Shown: positions 8,461-16,278, counted from the stretch's first letter. The stretch: DNA of 26,516 nucleotides from Bacteroidota bacterium (GCA_023399595.1 JAEWOR010000056.1:1-26516), one strand, 5' to 3'. Program-made: numbers and translations. Notes: generated by a model from the letters alone, not told the origin.

Positions 8461-8468
8461 CAAAGATA
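8461..8468 (-). promoter_or_regulatory. -7 promoter box for higBA
   Basis: On the minus strand this is TATCTTTG, a perfect TAnnTTTG box in an AT-rich stretch. No good TTTG is seen 19-21 bases upstream. Its position two bases before the GTG of higB implies a leaderless or nearly leaderless transcript. An internal promoter would let the toxin-antitoxin pair, and perhaps hsdR, be expressed apart from the upstream restriction genes. Confidence 0.4.
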
Positions 8469-8528
8469 TAATTTTAAATTATTTTAAGTAACACTTTCTG
8501 TAAATTATTTTATAAACTACATAAATCT

Positions 8529-8583
8529 TTATCCGTACTTTATCACTCATTTACTTGATTAAGAAAACGTAACGAAGTTTAAC
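8529..8583 (-). pseudogene. Decayed copy of an hsdS 3' end
   Basis: Read on the minus strand, this stretch gives KLR-Y-V-F-L-I-K-stop-M-S-D-K-V-R-I-K, which lines up without gaps with the end of hsdS at 11378-11440 (KLRDTLLPKLMSGEVRVK). About 38 of 54 bases agree by eye. The segment contains an in-frame stop and has no start. It lies between the TrlF-like gene and higB, one full gene away from the intact hsdS terminus, so it is a remnant left by recombination at the operon. Confidence 0.65.
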
Positions 8584-8604
8584 TTTTTACACTTATAATT
8601 ATTT

Positions 8605-8625
8605 CTAAATTTCGTTTTCGGTCAT
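8605..8625 (-). pseudogene. Remnant of the first codons of hsdR
   Basis: On the minus strand this reads ATG ACC GAA AAC GAA ATT TAG, giving M-T-E-N-E-I-stop. Intact hsdR begins M-T-E-N-E-I-E-Q. Seventeen bases around the start codon are identical to those at 6974-6990, and two extra bases then create the stop. It sits directly after the TrlF-like gene, where hsdR would be expected if that gene had originally been followed by hsdR. Confidence 0.65.
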
Positions 8626-8630
8626 TTCTA

Positions 8631-11372
8631 CTATTCTTTAATTGAATATTTTTTTTCTCTTAGCTTGAATGCAATATTTCCTCCTTCAAGAACTTCACAC
8701 ACATGCTCACGTATTCCTTGGCTTTCTAAAACTTCCTCTTTCTCACTTAATTTTGGAAACGTATGTTCTAAACTACCACTTACGTATTGAAATTTCTTAT
8801 TCTCATTATTGATGTTTTTTTCTCCATGTTGATTCGCACAAATAACTAATTCGCTATCCGCACCGACAACAATATTTGGATTATGAGTTGCCACAATAAC
8901 CTGTCTAAATTTTTTCTTATTACGCAAATACTGTACAAGGTTGTTGTAAATTGCTCGATTATCTAAATCATCTTCTGGTTGATCTATTAAAATAGGACAG
9001 TTTTTGTCACTAAAATCCAAGAGAAGCTTAAGCACGACAAATGCTTTTTTACCATCAGACATCTTTTTAAAATCGTCACCTTCATATTCTATATCATAGC
9101 TAAGACTAAAAAAGTTGGTTGACAACAAAGAAGTCATAAGGCTTTGATTATTGTAACCTCCTTTTAATGTTAGTTGGTTTGCTTCAAGTTTATCAAAAAG
9201 ATTAAATTGATGAGATTCGAAACTATTAAAATCAACATAACTGTATTCTGCTAAATCTCTATTTGCAGAACCTTGTAAGTTTAATCCAGCATTTAAAATA
9301 GATTTATATTGTTCTCCTTCGAATTTATATTTTCCAATAATTGCCAACCCATCTTGACTATTTGAAAGATTTCCTAAAAGATTTGTTATTTTTTCATAAA
9401 ATGATTTATGAGCTAAAGTAATCTTAGTTTTGACTTCACTTACCTGCTGTTTCAGATTAGTTATTTCGGATAATAAAGTCGTTATTTCAAATAATTTGTC
9501 TGTTTGATTTTTAATTTTAGCTTCATAATCAGAGAGTTGAGTATTATCTTTATAAGCTTGAAGAACTTTTAGATAAACTACATCTTTTGATAATTCTTCA
9601 ATTTCTTGAATTGCTCCATCATTGGTTGTTTTCTCTAAAGCAAGCAACCTTTCTAATTCCTCCGTCCATTTTCTTTGGGCATCAGCTTTGATGGTATCTA
9701 AAGAAGTAGTAATTGCAGCCTTTACATCTTCAGTTAGAGATATTAACTCATAATCAAGGTTATCTTTAATTATATTTATAGACTTCAGCTTATCAATTAA
9801 TCCAACATCCTTTGTAATAGATTGAATTCGTTGTTTACATTTTTCAATAGATGTTTTTACTTGTTCGTAATGTAATTTTTCTTCGTCTGTTATTGCCGTA
9901 ACAGAAAGCTTTATCAACTCTCCCTTGAGCTTTGCAATTTCGTCCTCTATACCCTTTTTGTCACCTTTGTCTCTAACTTTACTTTCCTTTTCTTGAATAT
10001 CTCTTATCAGTAAAAAATAATCACTTACAAAACCAGCTATTGCCTTTGAATTATCGGTAACAAACCGCTTATATTCATCAAGAATTGGTTCTTTACCTTT
10101 TTGAATTAAGATGTCATTTACGATTTTATTAAGTTCAGATTCATTTCGAGCTATTTTATGCATATACCCTTGCTCGAAATACTCAACCTCTCTATTATTC
10201 TCTTCTTGGCCGTCCTTCCAAATTACTTTTATTGTATCGGAGATTTCTTTTACATACTTTTGATAGCCTGAATCCGAATATTCAATAGCTCTCGTTGTTT
10301 TTACTTTTGTTGCTATAGCACCGAGTAAAACAGACTTCCCTGAAGATCTACCTCCGATAATGGAATTAAGATTTTGATTTAAATGGATTTTATTATTGAA
10401 AATAGAATCATTTATAATTTCTATATGATCTATAATTTGATAGCCCGTTTTTTCTTGCGGCTTGCTTGCTTGAATTAAAACTCGATCCTCTGGTTCATAA
10501 ATTACTTGTTTTAATCCTTCAAAAGTAGGGTCAGCTTTAATCCAACAAAACCTATTTAAATCCGGAACACATATTTTTTTACCATCTTTAGAGCCATGAT
10601 AATCGGAGCCATGTAAACATGGCTTTAGACTTCCATACTTTTGTTTTATTATTTCTTCGCTATCTACACCTTTTCCAAGAAAATAAATTTTATCATTAGG
10701 TTGAGCAGAAAATATAAAGTGAACACCTGAGTAAATTATTTCACGAATACCTTGAATATCTTTAATACCCGAAGCACCATCTCCACTATTATTTGAAACT
10801 CCTATTATTATATTCTCTTTTATTCGATCTGATAAGCTATTATAAATTTCGAAGAATTTATCATAACTAATTGCGAACTCATTTAATCCCTTTTTAAAGG
10901 CTTCTTCATCACTATAACTTGAATTTGCTTTACGTCCCAGTCGAATTAAATCTTCTCTTTTACAGGTTAATTTATCAGGACCAAACTCAAATTTATATAG
11001 AAACCTTTCTATTTCTTCTACATCTAAAACTTCAGTATTAGGAATTATATGAAGGTTAATTTTTCTATTATCATTAGTGACAGGTGTTATTCTTAATTCA
11101 ATATTCGGTAATATTAAATCAAACTGTGATAGCTCGTTAGATCTACTCAACACTAATTTATATGCTTCTAAAGAAAAATAATCAGTAATTCCTAAAACAG
11201 TAATATCGTTAACAGTTTTAAGTTCATCTATAAAACGATTTTGCTTATCAAGCAAATCATTTCCTTCATATTGATCATTTTTCGCACATGTATATATACT
11301 TGGGGCGTGAAAATGTAAGTCCCATTTACGCCATTCTGATCCTTTATGATATTTATTAATATGCTCACTCAT
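8631..11372 (-). CDS. TrlF-like PHP-domain / SMC-type ATPase of the restriction operon
   Basis: This 913-residue protein fuses a PHP-type metal phosphoesterase to an ABC/SMC-like ATPase. The PHP part shows WDLHFHAP (H20, H22), GITDYF (D64) and LHGSDYHG (254-261), the usual metal ligands. The ATPase part shows Walker A GRSSGKS (341-347), a long predicted coiled coil (about 440-700), an ABC signature-like SDGKKAFVVL, Walker B with catalytic acid ILIDQPEDDLDN (about 795-805) and the switch His in VIVATHNPN. This architecture matches what databases name the TrlF family. It starts 3 bases after hsdS, so translation is coupled to the restriction genes. A plausible role is a nuclease or phosphoesterase triggered by DNA ends or by restriction failure; this is inference. 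RloC and PrrC are other SMC-like effectors linked to type I loci, but no anticodon-nuclease domain is seen here. Confidence 0.8.
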   Translation of the reverse strand: MSEHINKYHKGSEWRKWDLHFHAPSIYTCAKNDQYEGNDLLDKQNRFIDELKTVNDITVLGITDYFSLEAYKLVLSRSNELSQFDLILPNIELRITPVTNDNRKINLHIIPNTEVLDVEEIERFLYKFEFGPDKLTCKREDLIRLGRKANSSYSDEEAFKKGLNEFAISYDKFFEIYNSLSDRIKENIIIGVSNNSGDGASGIKDIQGIREIIYSGVHFIFSAQPNDKIYFLGKGVDSEEIIKQKYGSLKPCLHGSDYHGSKDGKKICVPDLNRFCWIKADPTFEGLKQVIYEPEDRVLIQASKPQEKTGYQIIDHIEIINDSIFNNKIHLNQNLNSIIGGRSSGKSVLLGAIATKVKTTRAIEYSDSGYQKYVKEISDTIKVIWKDGQEENNREVEYFEQGYMHKIARNESELNKIVNDILIQKGKEPILDEYKRFVTDNSKAIAGFVSDYFLLIRDIQEKESKVRDKGDKKGIEDEIAKLKGELIKLSVTAITDEEKLHYEQVKTSIEKCKQRIQSITKDVGLIDKLKSINIIKDNLDYELISLTEDVKAAITTSLDTIKADAQRKWTEELERLLALEKTTNDGAIQEIEELSKDVVYLKVLQAYKDNTQLSDYEAKIKNQTDKLFEITTLLSEITNLKQQVSEVKTKITLAHKSFYEKITNLLGNLSNSQDGLAIIGKYKFEGEQYKSILNAGLNLQGSANRDLAEYSYVDFNSFESHQFNLFDKLEANQLTLKGGYNNQSLMTSLLSTNFFSLSYDIEYEGDDFKKMSDGKKAFVVLKLLLDFSDKNCPILIDQPEDDLDNRAIYNNLVQYLRNKKKFRQVIVATHNPNIVVGADSELVICANQHGEKNINNENKKFQYVSGSLEHTFPKLSEKEEVLESQGIREHVCEVLEGGNIAFKLREKKYSIKE

Positions 11373-11375
11373 AAT

Positions 11376-12515
11376 TTAGTTTTTCACCCGTACCTCACCA
11401 CTCATTAACTTAGGTAATAAGGTATCGCGAAGTTTAGAAAGAGAGTTGATTTGATTATTATTAAGCTGAATCTTATCTAATATAGGAGTCATTTGAAATG
11501 TCATTTTTTCAATTTCATCATTATCAGGAATTAAAACCATAGCTTCATCTAAATCACTTCTCTTTATGTGTCCCATTGTAGTAGCGTGACTTTGAGCAAT
11601 AGAAATAAATTCTCTTAAATGTTGTTTACACCAGAAGTAATAAAACCATTTTGGAAATTCTTCTGAAGTAACTTTAAATAAATGCTGATTTAAAATACAA
11701 TCTTCACCATTCCAAATTTTAACCATTAAAGAAGCTGACCATGCAAAAATTACATCTCCATTTCTAATAATATATTCAGGTTTAACGTCGGTTGTAGCCC
11801 AATCTGAATTTTCAGAAATTCCCGATGTTAAATCTTTAATCTTTAAAACAGGTAATCGATTAATACTATCTTTTGGTGGAAATTTTTGACAAGCTAATCC
11901 ATTTAAAAAATTGGCAATTGAACTCAAAGGTCTTTCCTCCCAATCCTCTTTTGCTTCTTCAATAAACCACTGACGGAATAAAGTTTCCGCTAAGGTCTCT
12001 AAGGTTTGGTTTTGTTGGTGTAATAAGTCGATTTTATCATCCAAACTCGACAATGCCGATGCAATGGCTTTTTGCTCGGGAAATGGGGGAAGTTGGAGTT
12101 CGAAATTTTTAATAGCATCTTTATCACCTCTTGGCATTTTAGCTCCTTTAGAAGTAAGAACGGTATATTCTGTAAATTCAGGATTACATAATATATAGTA
12201 AAGAAATTTTGAAAATATATCTTCCTTAGCTCTAAAAGTTAATACATCTTGAGAGACCGTACCATCAAATTTAGCATACCATACTTTTTTAAAATAGGTT
12301 CTGATATTCGAAAATAATATATCATCCTTAAAAAAAGAATTTACTGTATTTGTAGTTGGTAACTTTTCAGCATTTTGAACACCTCCAAAATCATTAATCA
12401 TATTTTCGGTTGAAATATAATTTTCTAAAGTAGCATTCTGAATAGATGTTTTAGTTGAAATTATATTACAAATATCAGATAGTTTATATTCTGTCCAATT
12501 CCTATTCTCCATCAT
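11376..12515 (-). CDS. hsdS: Type I restriction-modification, S (specificity) subunit
   Basis: This 379-residue protein has the two-half layout of HsdS. The first target-recognition domain spans about residues 5-140, followed by the central conserved region with LPPFPEQKAIASALSSLDDKIDLLHQQN (about 142-170) and the helix ending LAETLFRQWF. The second recognition domain spans about 195-340 and ends in the distal conserved helix SLSKLRDTLLPKLMSGEVRV. It sets the bipartite DNA target recognised by the methylase and restriction complexes. The 5' end overlaps the dinD stop by 14 bases. Its 3' end is the probable source type of the decayed copy at 8529-8583. Confidence 0.93.
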   Translation of the reverse strand: MMENRNWTEYKLSDICNIISTKTSIQNATLENYISTENMINDFGGVQNAEKLPTTNTVNSFFKDDILFSNIRTYFKKVWYAKFDGTVSQDVLTFRAKEDIFSKFLYYILCNPEFTEYTVLTSKGAKMPRGDKDAIKNFELQLPPFPEQKAIASALSSLDDKIDLLHQQNQTLETLAETLFRQWFIEEAKEDWEERPLSSIANFLNGLACQKFPPKDSINRLPVLKIKDLTSGISENSDWATTDVKPEYIIRNGDVIFAWSASLMVKIWNGEDCILNQHLFKVTSEEFPKWFYYFWCKQHLREFISIAQSHATTMGHIKRSDLDEAMVLIPDNDEIEKMTFQMTPILDKIQLNNNQINSLSKLRDTLLPKLMSGEVRVKN

Positions 12516-13362
12516 TCTCCTTTTTATTCTTCAACTGTTTCGCTTGCTGTCTTTCCAATTTTTTAACACTATCCACAGTTGGTAAATCTTCGGGCATGGT
12601 TCCTCCTAATTCTTCTATCGTTTTACGCACTTTTTTACCTACTTCAAAATGAGCTTTATTGGCATTGGTTTTCCCTTGAATATTTTCTCTACGTAATTTT
12701 TCTTCTGCTTGAGTAGCACGGAAAAGGTTGGCAGCTAATTCTGTACTTCCCATGTGATCTAAGATTTGCTGACTTTTCTTTAAACCCTTTTTAGCATGAA
12801 TACCTTTTGCATCTAGGCCACCATATAAACCCATATATCCGTGATTTTGGAAAATCGCATAATCAAGAGGCTGAATAACGCCTGCATCTTTAGCAGCCGC
12901 AGCTAATTGGGTGTTGTGTTTAGCTAATTCGGCACGTAAGAATAATCTTCTTTCGTCTTCAGTAGATAAACTGTTGTATTGATCCATTTGTTGGATCTCT
13001 TGAATACGTGTCTGTATAGCAAAATAGGTCTGTCCTTGTGCCACTATTTCTTTTGAAGGATCCGCATTTTGTACAATTAAGTACGAAGCATAACGAGATA
13101 ATTTTACGCTTTCTACCTCACGTTGAGCTCCTTTGGCTAGTGCTATCATTTCGAGGATGTCCTCGAAATGATCCATTGTATTTTGCCCACTGTTTACACA
13201 AGCTTCTTTCGCTCTATTAATTACTGGGATGAAGTGACGGTATTCAGAATATTCTAAGACTTTGGATAGGTCACGTGCACTCCAATATTCATTACCATAT
13301 TCATCAACTTTTTTTAATTGTTCAAATACAGTTTGTGTATCATTTGATAATTCTTTAGCCAT
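12502..13362 (-). CDS. dinD: DNA damage-inducible protein D homologue inside the hsd operon
   Basis: This 286-residue protein matches DinD along its length: a BRO-N-like start (YWSARDLSKVLEYSEYRHF, about 22-40), then HFEDILEMIALAKGAQREVESVKLSRYASYLI, LYGGLDAKGIHAKKGL, DHMGSTELAANLFRATQAEEKL and a terminal GGTMPEDLPT. Escherichia coli DinD is SOS-induced and has been reported to act on RecA filaments. Here the gene is locked into the type I operon. It overlaps hsdM by 8 bases and hsdS by 14, so its product should be made together with the enzyme. It might alleviate self-restriction damage or modulate RecA at cut DNA; that is inference. Confidence 0.88.
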   Translation of the reverse strand: MAKELSNDTQTVFEQLKKVDEYGNEYWSARDLSKVLEYSEYRHFIPVINRAKEACVNSGQNTMDHFEDILEMIALAKGAQREVESVKLSRYASYLIVQNADPSKEIVAQGQTYFAIQTRIQEIQQMDQYNSLSTEDERRLFLRAELAKHNTQLAAAAKDAGVIQPLDYAIFQNHGYMGLYGGLDAKGIHAKKGLKKSQQILDHMGSTELAANLFRATQAEEKLRRENIQGKTNANKAHFEVGKKVRKTIEELGGTMPEDLPTVDSVKKLERQQAKQLKNKKENDGE

Positions 13363-14899
13363 GGATGTTAATTTTTAAAAGGTTTTCCGCTATAACCGCA
13401 TTCAATTCAGCTTCTTTAGCCAATTGACTTTCCAAAGTCGCTTTTAAATCTGTAAAACGTTCCACAAAATTAAAATCGTCTTCTTCATCTGGTAAACCTA
13501 CATAACGCCCAGGTGTTAATACATAATCTAACTCTGCTACTTTAGACGCAGGAACCGAAGCACAGAAACCTGCTACATCTTCGTATTGTCCGCCTACATT
13601 GCGCCAATTGTGATAAGTAGAAGCAATTAAGTCGATATCTTCTTTGCTCAACTCACGGTTTCTACGGTTGATCAAATGCCCGAGATTACGCGCATCGATA
13701 AACAAGATTTCGTTTTCGGTGTTACGAAATTTTGGATTCGGTACTTTCTTACGGCGCATAAACCACAACGCCGCAGGAATTTGCGTATTCAGGAACAACT
13801 TAGCTGGTAAGTTGACAATACAGTCGATTAATCCTTCTTCGATTAAGTTTTTACGGATTTCTCCTTCCCCCGAAGTTTTAGACGTTAAGGCTCCTTTTGC
13901 TAATACCACACCCGCTTGTCCTGTTGGTGCTAAGTGATGGATGAAATGTTGCAACCAACCAAAGTTGGCATTACCTACAGGCGGTGTACCAAACTGCCAA
14001 CGCGCATCGTTACGCAATAAATCACCCGACCAATCGCTCACATTAAACGGAGGATTGGCGATGATATAATCAGCTTTTAAATCTTTGTGCGCATCGTTTA
14101 AAAACGAACCTTCCGAATTCCATTTAACTTGCGAACTATCGATGCCACGAATAGCTAAGTTCATCTTTGCTAAACGCCATGTGGTTTGATTAGACTCTTG
14201 TCCGAAAATCGAGATATCATCAATACGACCTTGACGATCTGTTACAAATTTCTCCGACTGCACAAACATCCCCCCCGAACCACAACATGGATCGAATACA
14301 CGACCTTTGTAAGGTTCTAACATTTCGACCAATAACTCTACTACCGAACGAGGTGTGTAGAACTGTCCTCCCTTTTGACCTTCAGCTAAAGCAAACTGCC
14401 CTAAGAAATATTCGAACACGTGACCTAATACATCGGCAGAACGCTCTTGCGTATCGCCAAAGTCGATATTACCAATTAAGTCGATCAAATCTCCTAAGCT
14501 GGTAGGATCCAAATTTTGTTTAGCATATACTTTTGGTAAGATTCCTTTTAGTTGTGGGTTTTCTGCTTCAATAGCATCCATACCATCGTCAACAATTTTT
14601 CCAATAGTTGTTTGTTTTGCACTTGATTGTAAAAATGACCAACGCGCAGATGGTGGAACGAAAAACACGTTTTCTGCTGTATATTCTTCTCTGTCTTCAG
14701 GATCAGCACCTTGATTAATTTGTTCTGTTAATTCTGCGTGTAATTTCTCAAACGCAATAGATATATATTTTAAGAATATTAAACCTAAAACCACATCCTT
14801 ATATTCGGCTGCATTAATATTTTTACGCAGTTTATCAGCTGCTTTCCATAACGTTTTTTCTATGGTTTCTTGAACTTCTTCTTTTTTCTTTTTCGCCAT
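13355..14899 (-). CDS. hsdM: Type I restriction-modification, M (methyltransferase) subunit
   Basis: This 514-residue N6-adenine methyltransferase is complete. An N-terminal HsdM_N helical domain (about 10-150) is followed by GGQFYTPRSVVELLVEML, the SAM-binding motif DPCCGSGGM (203-211) and the catalytic motif NPPF (282-285, in ADYIIANPPFNVSDW). It modifies host DNA and forms the trimeric core with HsdS. It is the first gene of the operon. The flanking 14900-15228 gives it room for a promoter. Three CGTAA repeats with 8-bp spacing lie 76-99 bases upstream of the ATG. Confidence 0.95.
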   Translation of the reverse strand: MAKKKKEEVQETIEKTLWKAADKLRKNINAAEYKDVVLGLIFLKYISIAFEKLHAELTEQINQGADPEDREEYTAENVFFVPPSARWSFLQSSAKQTTIGKIVDDGMDAIEAENPQLKGILPKVYAKQNLDPTSLGDLIDLIGNIDFGDTQERSADVLGHVFEYFLGQFALAEGQKGGQFYTPRSVVELLVEMLEPYKGRVFDPCCGSGGMFVQSEKFVTDRQGRIDDISIFGQESNQTTWRLAKMNLAIRGIDSSQVKWNSEGSFLNDAHKDLKADYIIANPPFNVSDWSGDLLRNDARWQFGTPPVGNANFGWLQHFIHHLAPTGQAGVVLAKGALTSKTSGEGEIRKNLIEEGLIDCIVNLPAKLFLNTQIPAALWFMRRKKVPNPKFRNTENEILFIDARNLGHLINRRNRELSKEDIDLIASTYHNWRNVGGQYEDVAGFCASVPASKVAELDYVLTPGRYVGLPDEEDDFNFVERFTDLKATLESQLAKEAELNAVIAENLLKINIHG

Positions 14900-15228
14900 T
14901 TGCTTTACTTAATTTTATAAAATAATTTAATTGCTAAATATACAACCTGCAATCGAAAGTAAAAAGAGGAAAACCGTAAATGCGTAAGAACGTAAGAGAA
15001 AATCTGTAAAAAGATATTTTTATTTTTCAGTAGTGAAAAAAACTATTTTAAACGAGGTAATTAAGGCAAAGTAAGGAAGTGAGCTTCGTGGTTTGCACTA
15101 TTCTACTCTATTTCAGCATTTTTTTTTGGAGTAAAAAAATAAAAAAGTGTTTTGTGAAAAATCAGTTACGTTACTTACTGCCATAAATTACTAAAAAGTA
15201 GGGCAAAAAAGAAAATTTACAACTCACT
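14900..15228. other. Upstream region of the restriction operon
   Basis: The stretch has no open frame worth calling. On the minus strand TATATTTA, about 38 bases before the hsdM ATG, is a near match to the -7 box, without a clear -33 partner. Three direct CGTAA repeats at 14975, 14983 and 14991 (8-bp period) could be an operator. The rest is AT-rich with runs of A and T and shows no clear terminator. Confidence 0.4.
14975..14998. repeat. Three 8-bp direct repeats upstream of hsdM
   Basis: The units are CGTAAATG, CGTAAGAA and CGTAAGAG, head to tail. They lie 76-99 bases before the hsdM start, a plausible operator position. No controller-protein gene is adjacent. Confidence 0.45.
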
Positions 15229-15438
15229 TTAAAAAGGTAAAGCATCGTCATCAAAATAATGTTGTTGAGATTCTTCAATAGGAAGTAAAGGATTAACTTC
15301 GGGAATCCAATCGAAGTATTTATATAACAACTCGGAAAGAGCATGATAATAATAGATTTCGCTCAACTGAAATTTGAAATATCTTGTTTCGAAATAGTCA
15401 GCACTAAAATTACAATCTGATTCAAACCCATATTTCAT
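15229..15438 (-). CDS. Small hypothetical protein, probably a 5'-truncated remnant
   Basis: This 69-residue aromatic and acidic protein ends in HYFDDDALPF. The frame stays open and protein-like for 21 more codons before the ATG (15439-15501, reading EGEDYKLIKEWVIKVDFEFQF) and then meets a stop, with no usable start codon in that part. This suggests that the real start was lost and the ATG at 15438 is internal. The tail resembles the DDDIPF tip by which SSB proteins recruit partners, but there is no OB fold. The family is not recognised. It lies between the zinc-finger/HTH gene and hsdM on the same strand. Confidence 0.4.
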   Translation of the reverse strand: MKYGFESDCNFSADYFETRYFKFQLSEIYYYHALSELLYKYFDWIPEVNPLLPIEESQQHYFDDDALPF

Positions 15439-15511
15439 AAATTGAAACTCAAAATCTACTTTTATTACCCATTCTTTGATGAGTTTGTAATCTTCCCCTT
15501 CTTAGCAACAC

Positions 15512-15913
15512 TCAAAAGTAGAGTTTTTTGTTAATATTTCCGTTGTTGGTGTTGGAAGATTTTGGAATGATATGTTTTTTACCAAGCCGTAAGGTTTTAA
15601 TTTTGTCCTCCTTAATCAGTTTCCTTACAGTAAAATCACACATATTTAAGAGGATACAGATCTCTGATATACTTAAGTAAGATTTAGCTTTTAGATGTTC
15701 AATATCAAAGGTAGCAGTAGTCTTTTTGAGTTTACTAACTTTTGAATCAATACTAAATTCTTCTTTGGATTGACGAAGTTTTTCTTCCTTTACTTTTTTC
15801 TTATAATCCCTTTGATTACAGGTGTGAGAACAATATTTTGTAGTAAATGTTTTGGCTACGAATGTCTGATTACAATAGCTACAAATTCGATTAATCCTGA
15901 TGTTGCTGCTCAT
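15512..15913 (-). CDS. Zinc-finger plus HTH protein, terminal gene of the restriction island
   Basis: This 133-residue protein begins with a treble-clef or MYM-like zinc finger: C12 and C15 in ICSYCNQ, then C28 and C32 in KYCSHTC. A basic linker (about 35-75) and a MerR/excisionase-type helix-turn-helix (YLSISEICILLNMCDFTVRKLIKEDKIKTLRLGKKHIIP, about 79-117) follow. It is clearly related to the longer protein at 23587-24162, sharing the MSSNI start, the finger and the first HTH, but it stops where that protein has a second HTH. Both genes lie about 235-260 bases inside an mnmE-like core. A role in site-specific recombination or element regulation is likely, but inferred. Confidence 0.7.
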   Translation of the reverse strand: MSSNIRINRICSYCNQTFVAKTFTTKYCSHTCNQRDYKKKVKEEKLRQSKEEFSIDSKVSKLKKTTATFDIEHLKAKSYLSISEICILLNMCDFTVRKLIKEDKIKTLRLGKKHIIPKSSNTNNGNINKKLYF

Positions 15914-16171
15914 AGTGTACTTTCCGATTTTTTTATGTTAGATAATTTCACTCAGTATTTGGCAGTATTTGCCATTATTTAGCAGTATTTACCACTGATA
16001 ATTTCTCCGAGTGTCATAAAATTCAAAAAAGTAGTACGATTTTACAACGCAGTATCACGATTAGTAACAAAAATAATGTTAATTAATGTGATTTAATGTC
16101 ATTAAATGTCACTCAATGTTTCTATAAAACATTGACTAAACGCAGTATTCATAAGGGTTTACGGAGATAGC
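15914..16171. promoter_or_regulatory. Right end of the restriction island, repeat-rich
   Basis: This gene-free stretch lies between the zinc-finger/HTH gene and the inner att core. Five copies of GCAGTAT or CAGTATT (15953, 15962, 15982, 16049, 16142) share one orientation. An inverted element GGCAGTATTTGCC lies at 15961-15973. Five tandem 10-bp AATGT units follow (listed separately). The organisation resembles arm-type sites for a recombinase together with a phased binding array. None of these motifs recurs at the ends of the 8.2 kb element, so a different protein is implied. Confidence 0.5.
16075..16124. repeat. Five tandem 10-bp AATGT iterons
   Basis: The units are AATGTTAATT, AATGTGATTT, AATGTCATTA, AATGTCACTC and AATGTTTCTA, all starting exactly 10 bases apart. 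Ten bases is about one helical turn, so the AATGT faces lie on one side of the DNA. An inverted ACATTG follows at 16130. The array ends 47 bases from the inner att core. Confidence 0.65.
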
Positions 16172-16189
16172 CTATTTCCCGATACAAAA
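16172..16189 (-). other. Inner attachment core, copy of the mnmE 3' end
   Basis: On the minus strand the 18 bases read TTT TGT ATC GGG AAA TAG, giving F-C-I-G-K-stop. The mnmE terminus at 24396-24413 encodes the same peptide and stop. Fifteen of 18 bases agree, with an unbroken identical 11-base core CCGATACAAAA on the plus strand; the three differences are two synonymous third positions and a change of stop codon. Sequence on either side differs, as expected for an att core. Confidence 0.75.
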
Positions 16190-16226
16190 AGTAATTAAAT
16201 TTGAAAATCAGATAGTTAAGTTAATG

Positions 16227-16278
16227 AGGTACAAATAAGATACAAACCTCATCAAAATGTTACAAAATATTGCAAAAT
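16227..16278. repeat. Left terminal 52-bp direct repeat (putative integrase arm sites)
   Basis: TACAA motifs at 16230, 16241 and 16261 (steps of 11 and 20) recur with the same steps at 24258, 24269 and 24289. The last 18 bases, TACAAAATATTGCAAAAT, are identical in both copies, and about 39 of 52 bases agree overall. The same orientation and near-terminal position fit arm-type binding sites for the element's integrase. Confidence 0.6.

Larger units (their letters stand above)
2268..16189. mobile_element. Restriction/toxin island attached at an mnmE-type core (left end unknown)
   Basis: All genes run leftward. The island ends on the right at an mnmE-like core (16172-16189) preceded by a terminal zinc-finger/HTH gene and repeat arrays, as in the neighbouring 8.2 kb element. 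No integrase was found, and no third copy of the core was seen to the left, so the left limit given here is only the end of the last recognisable gene. It may be a non-autonomous or degraded element. Confidence 0.4.

Noticed and set aside
8631..11372. An anticodon nuclease of the RloC/PrrC type.
   Set aside because: The SMC-like ATPase fits, but the N-terminal part is a PHP-type phosphoesterase and no anticodon-nuclease triad or zinc hook is visible.
16075..16124. A CRISPR array.
   Set aside because: Units are 10 bases with no spacers and there are no cas genes.
16261..16278. The 18-base block as a chance AT-rich match only.
   Set aside because: The block alone could be chance, but the additional TACAA motifs with the same 11 and 20 base steps at both ends make chance unlikely, so chance was rejected as the explanation.
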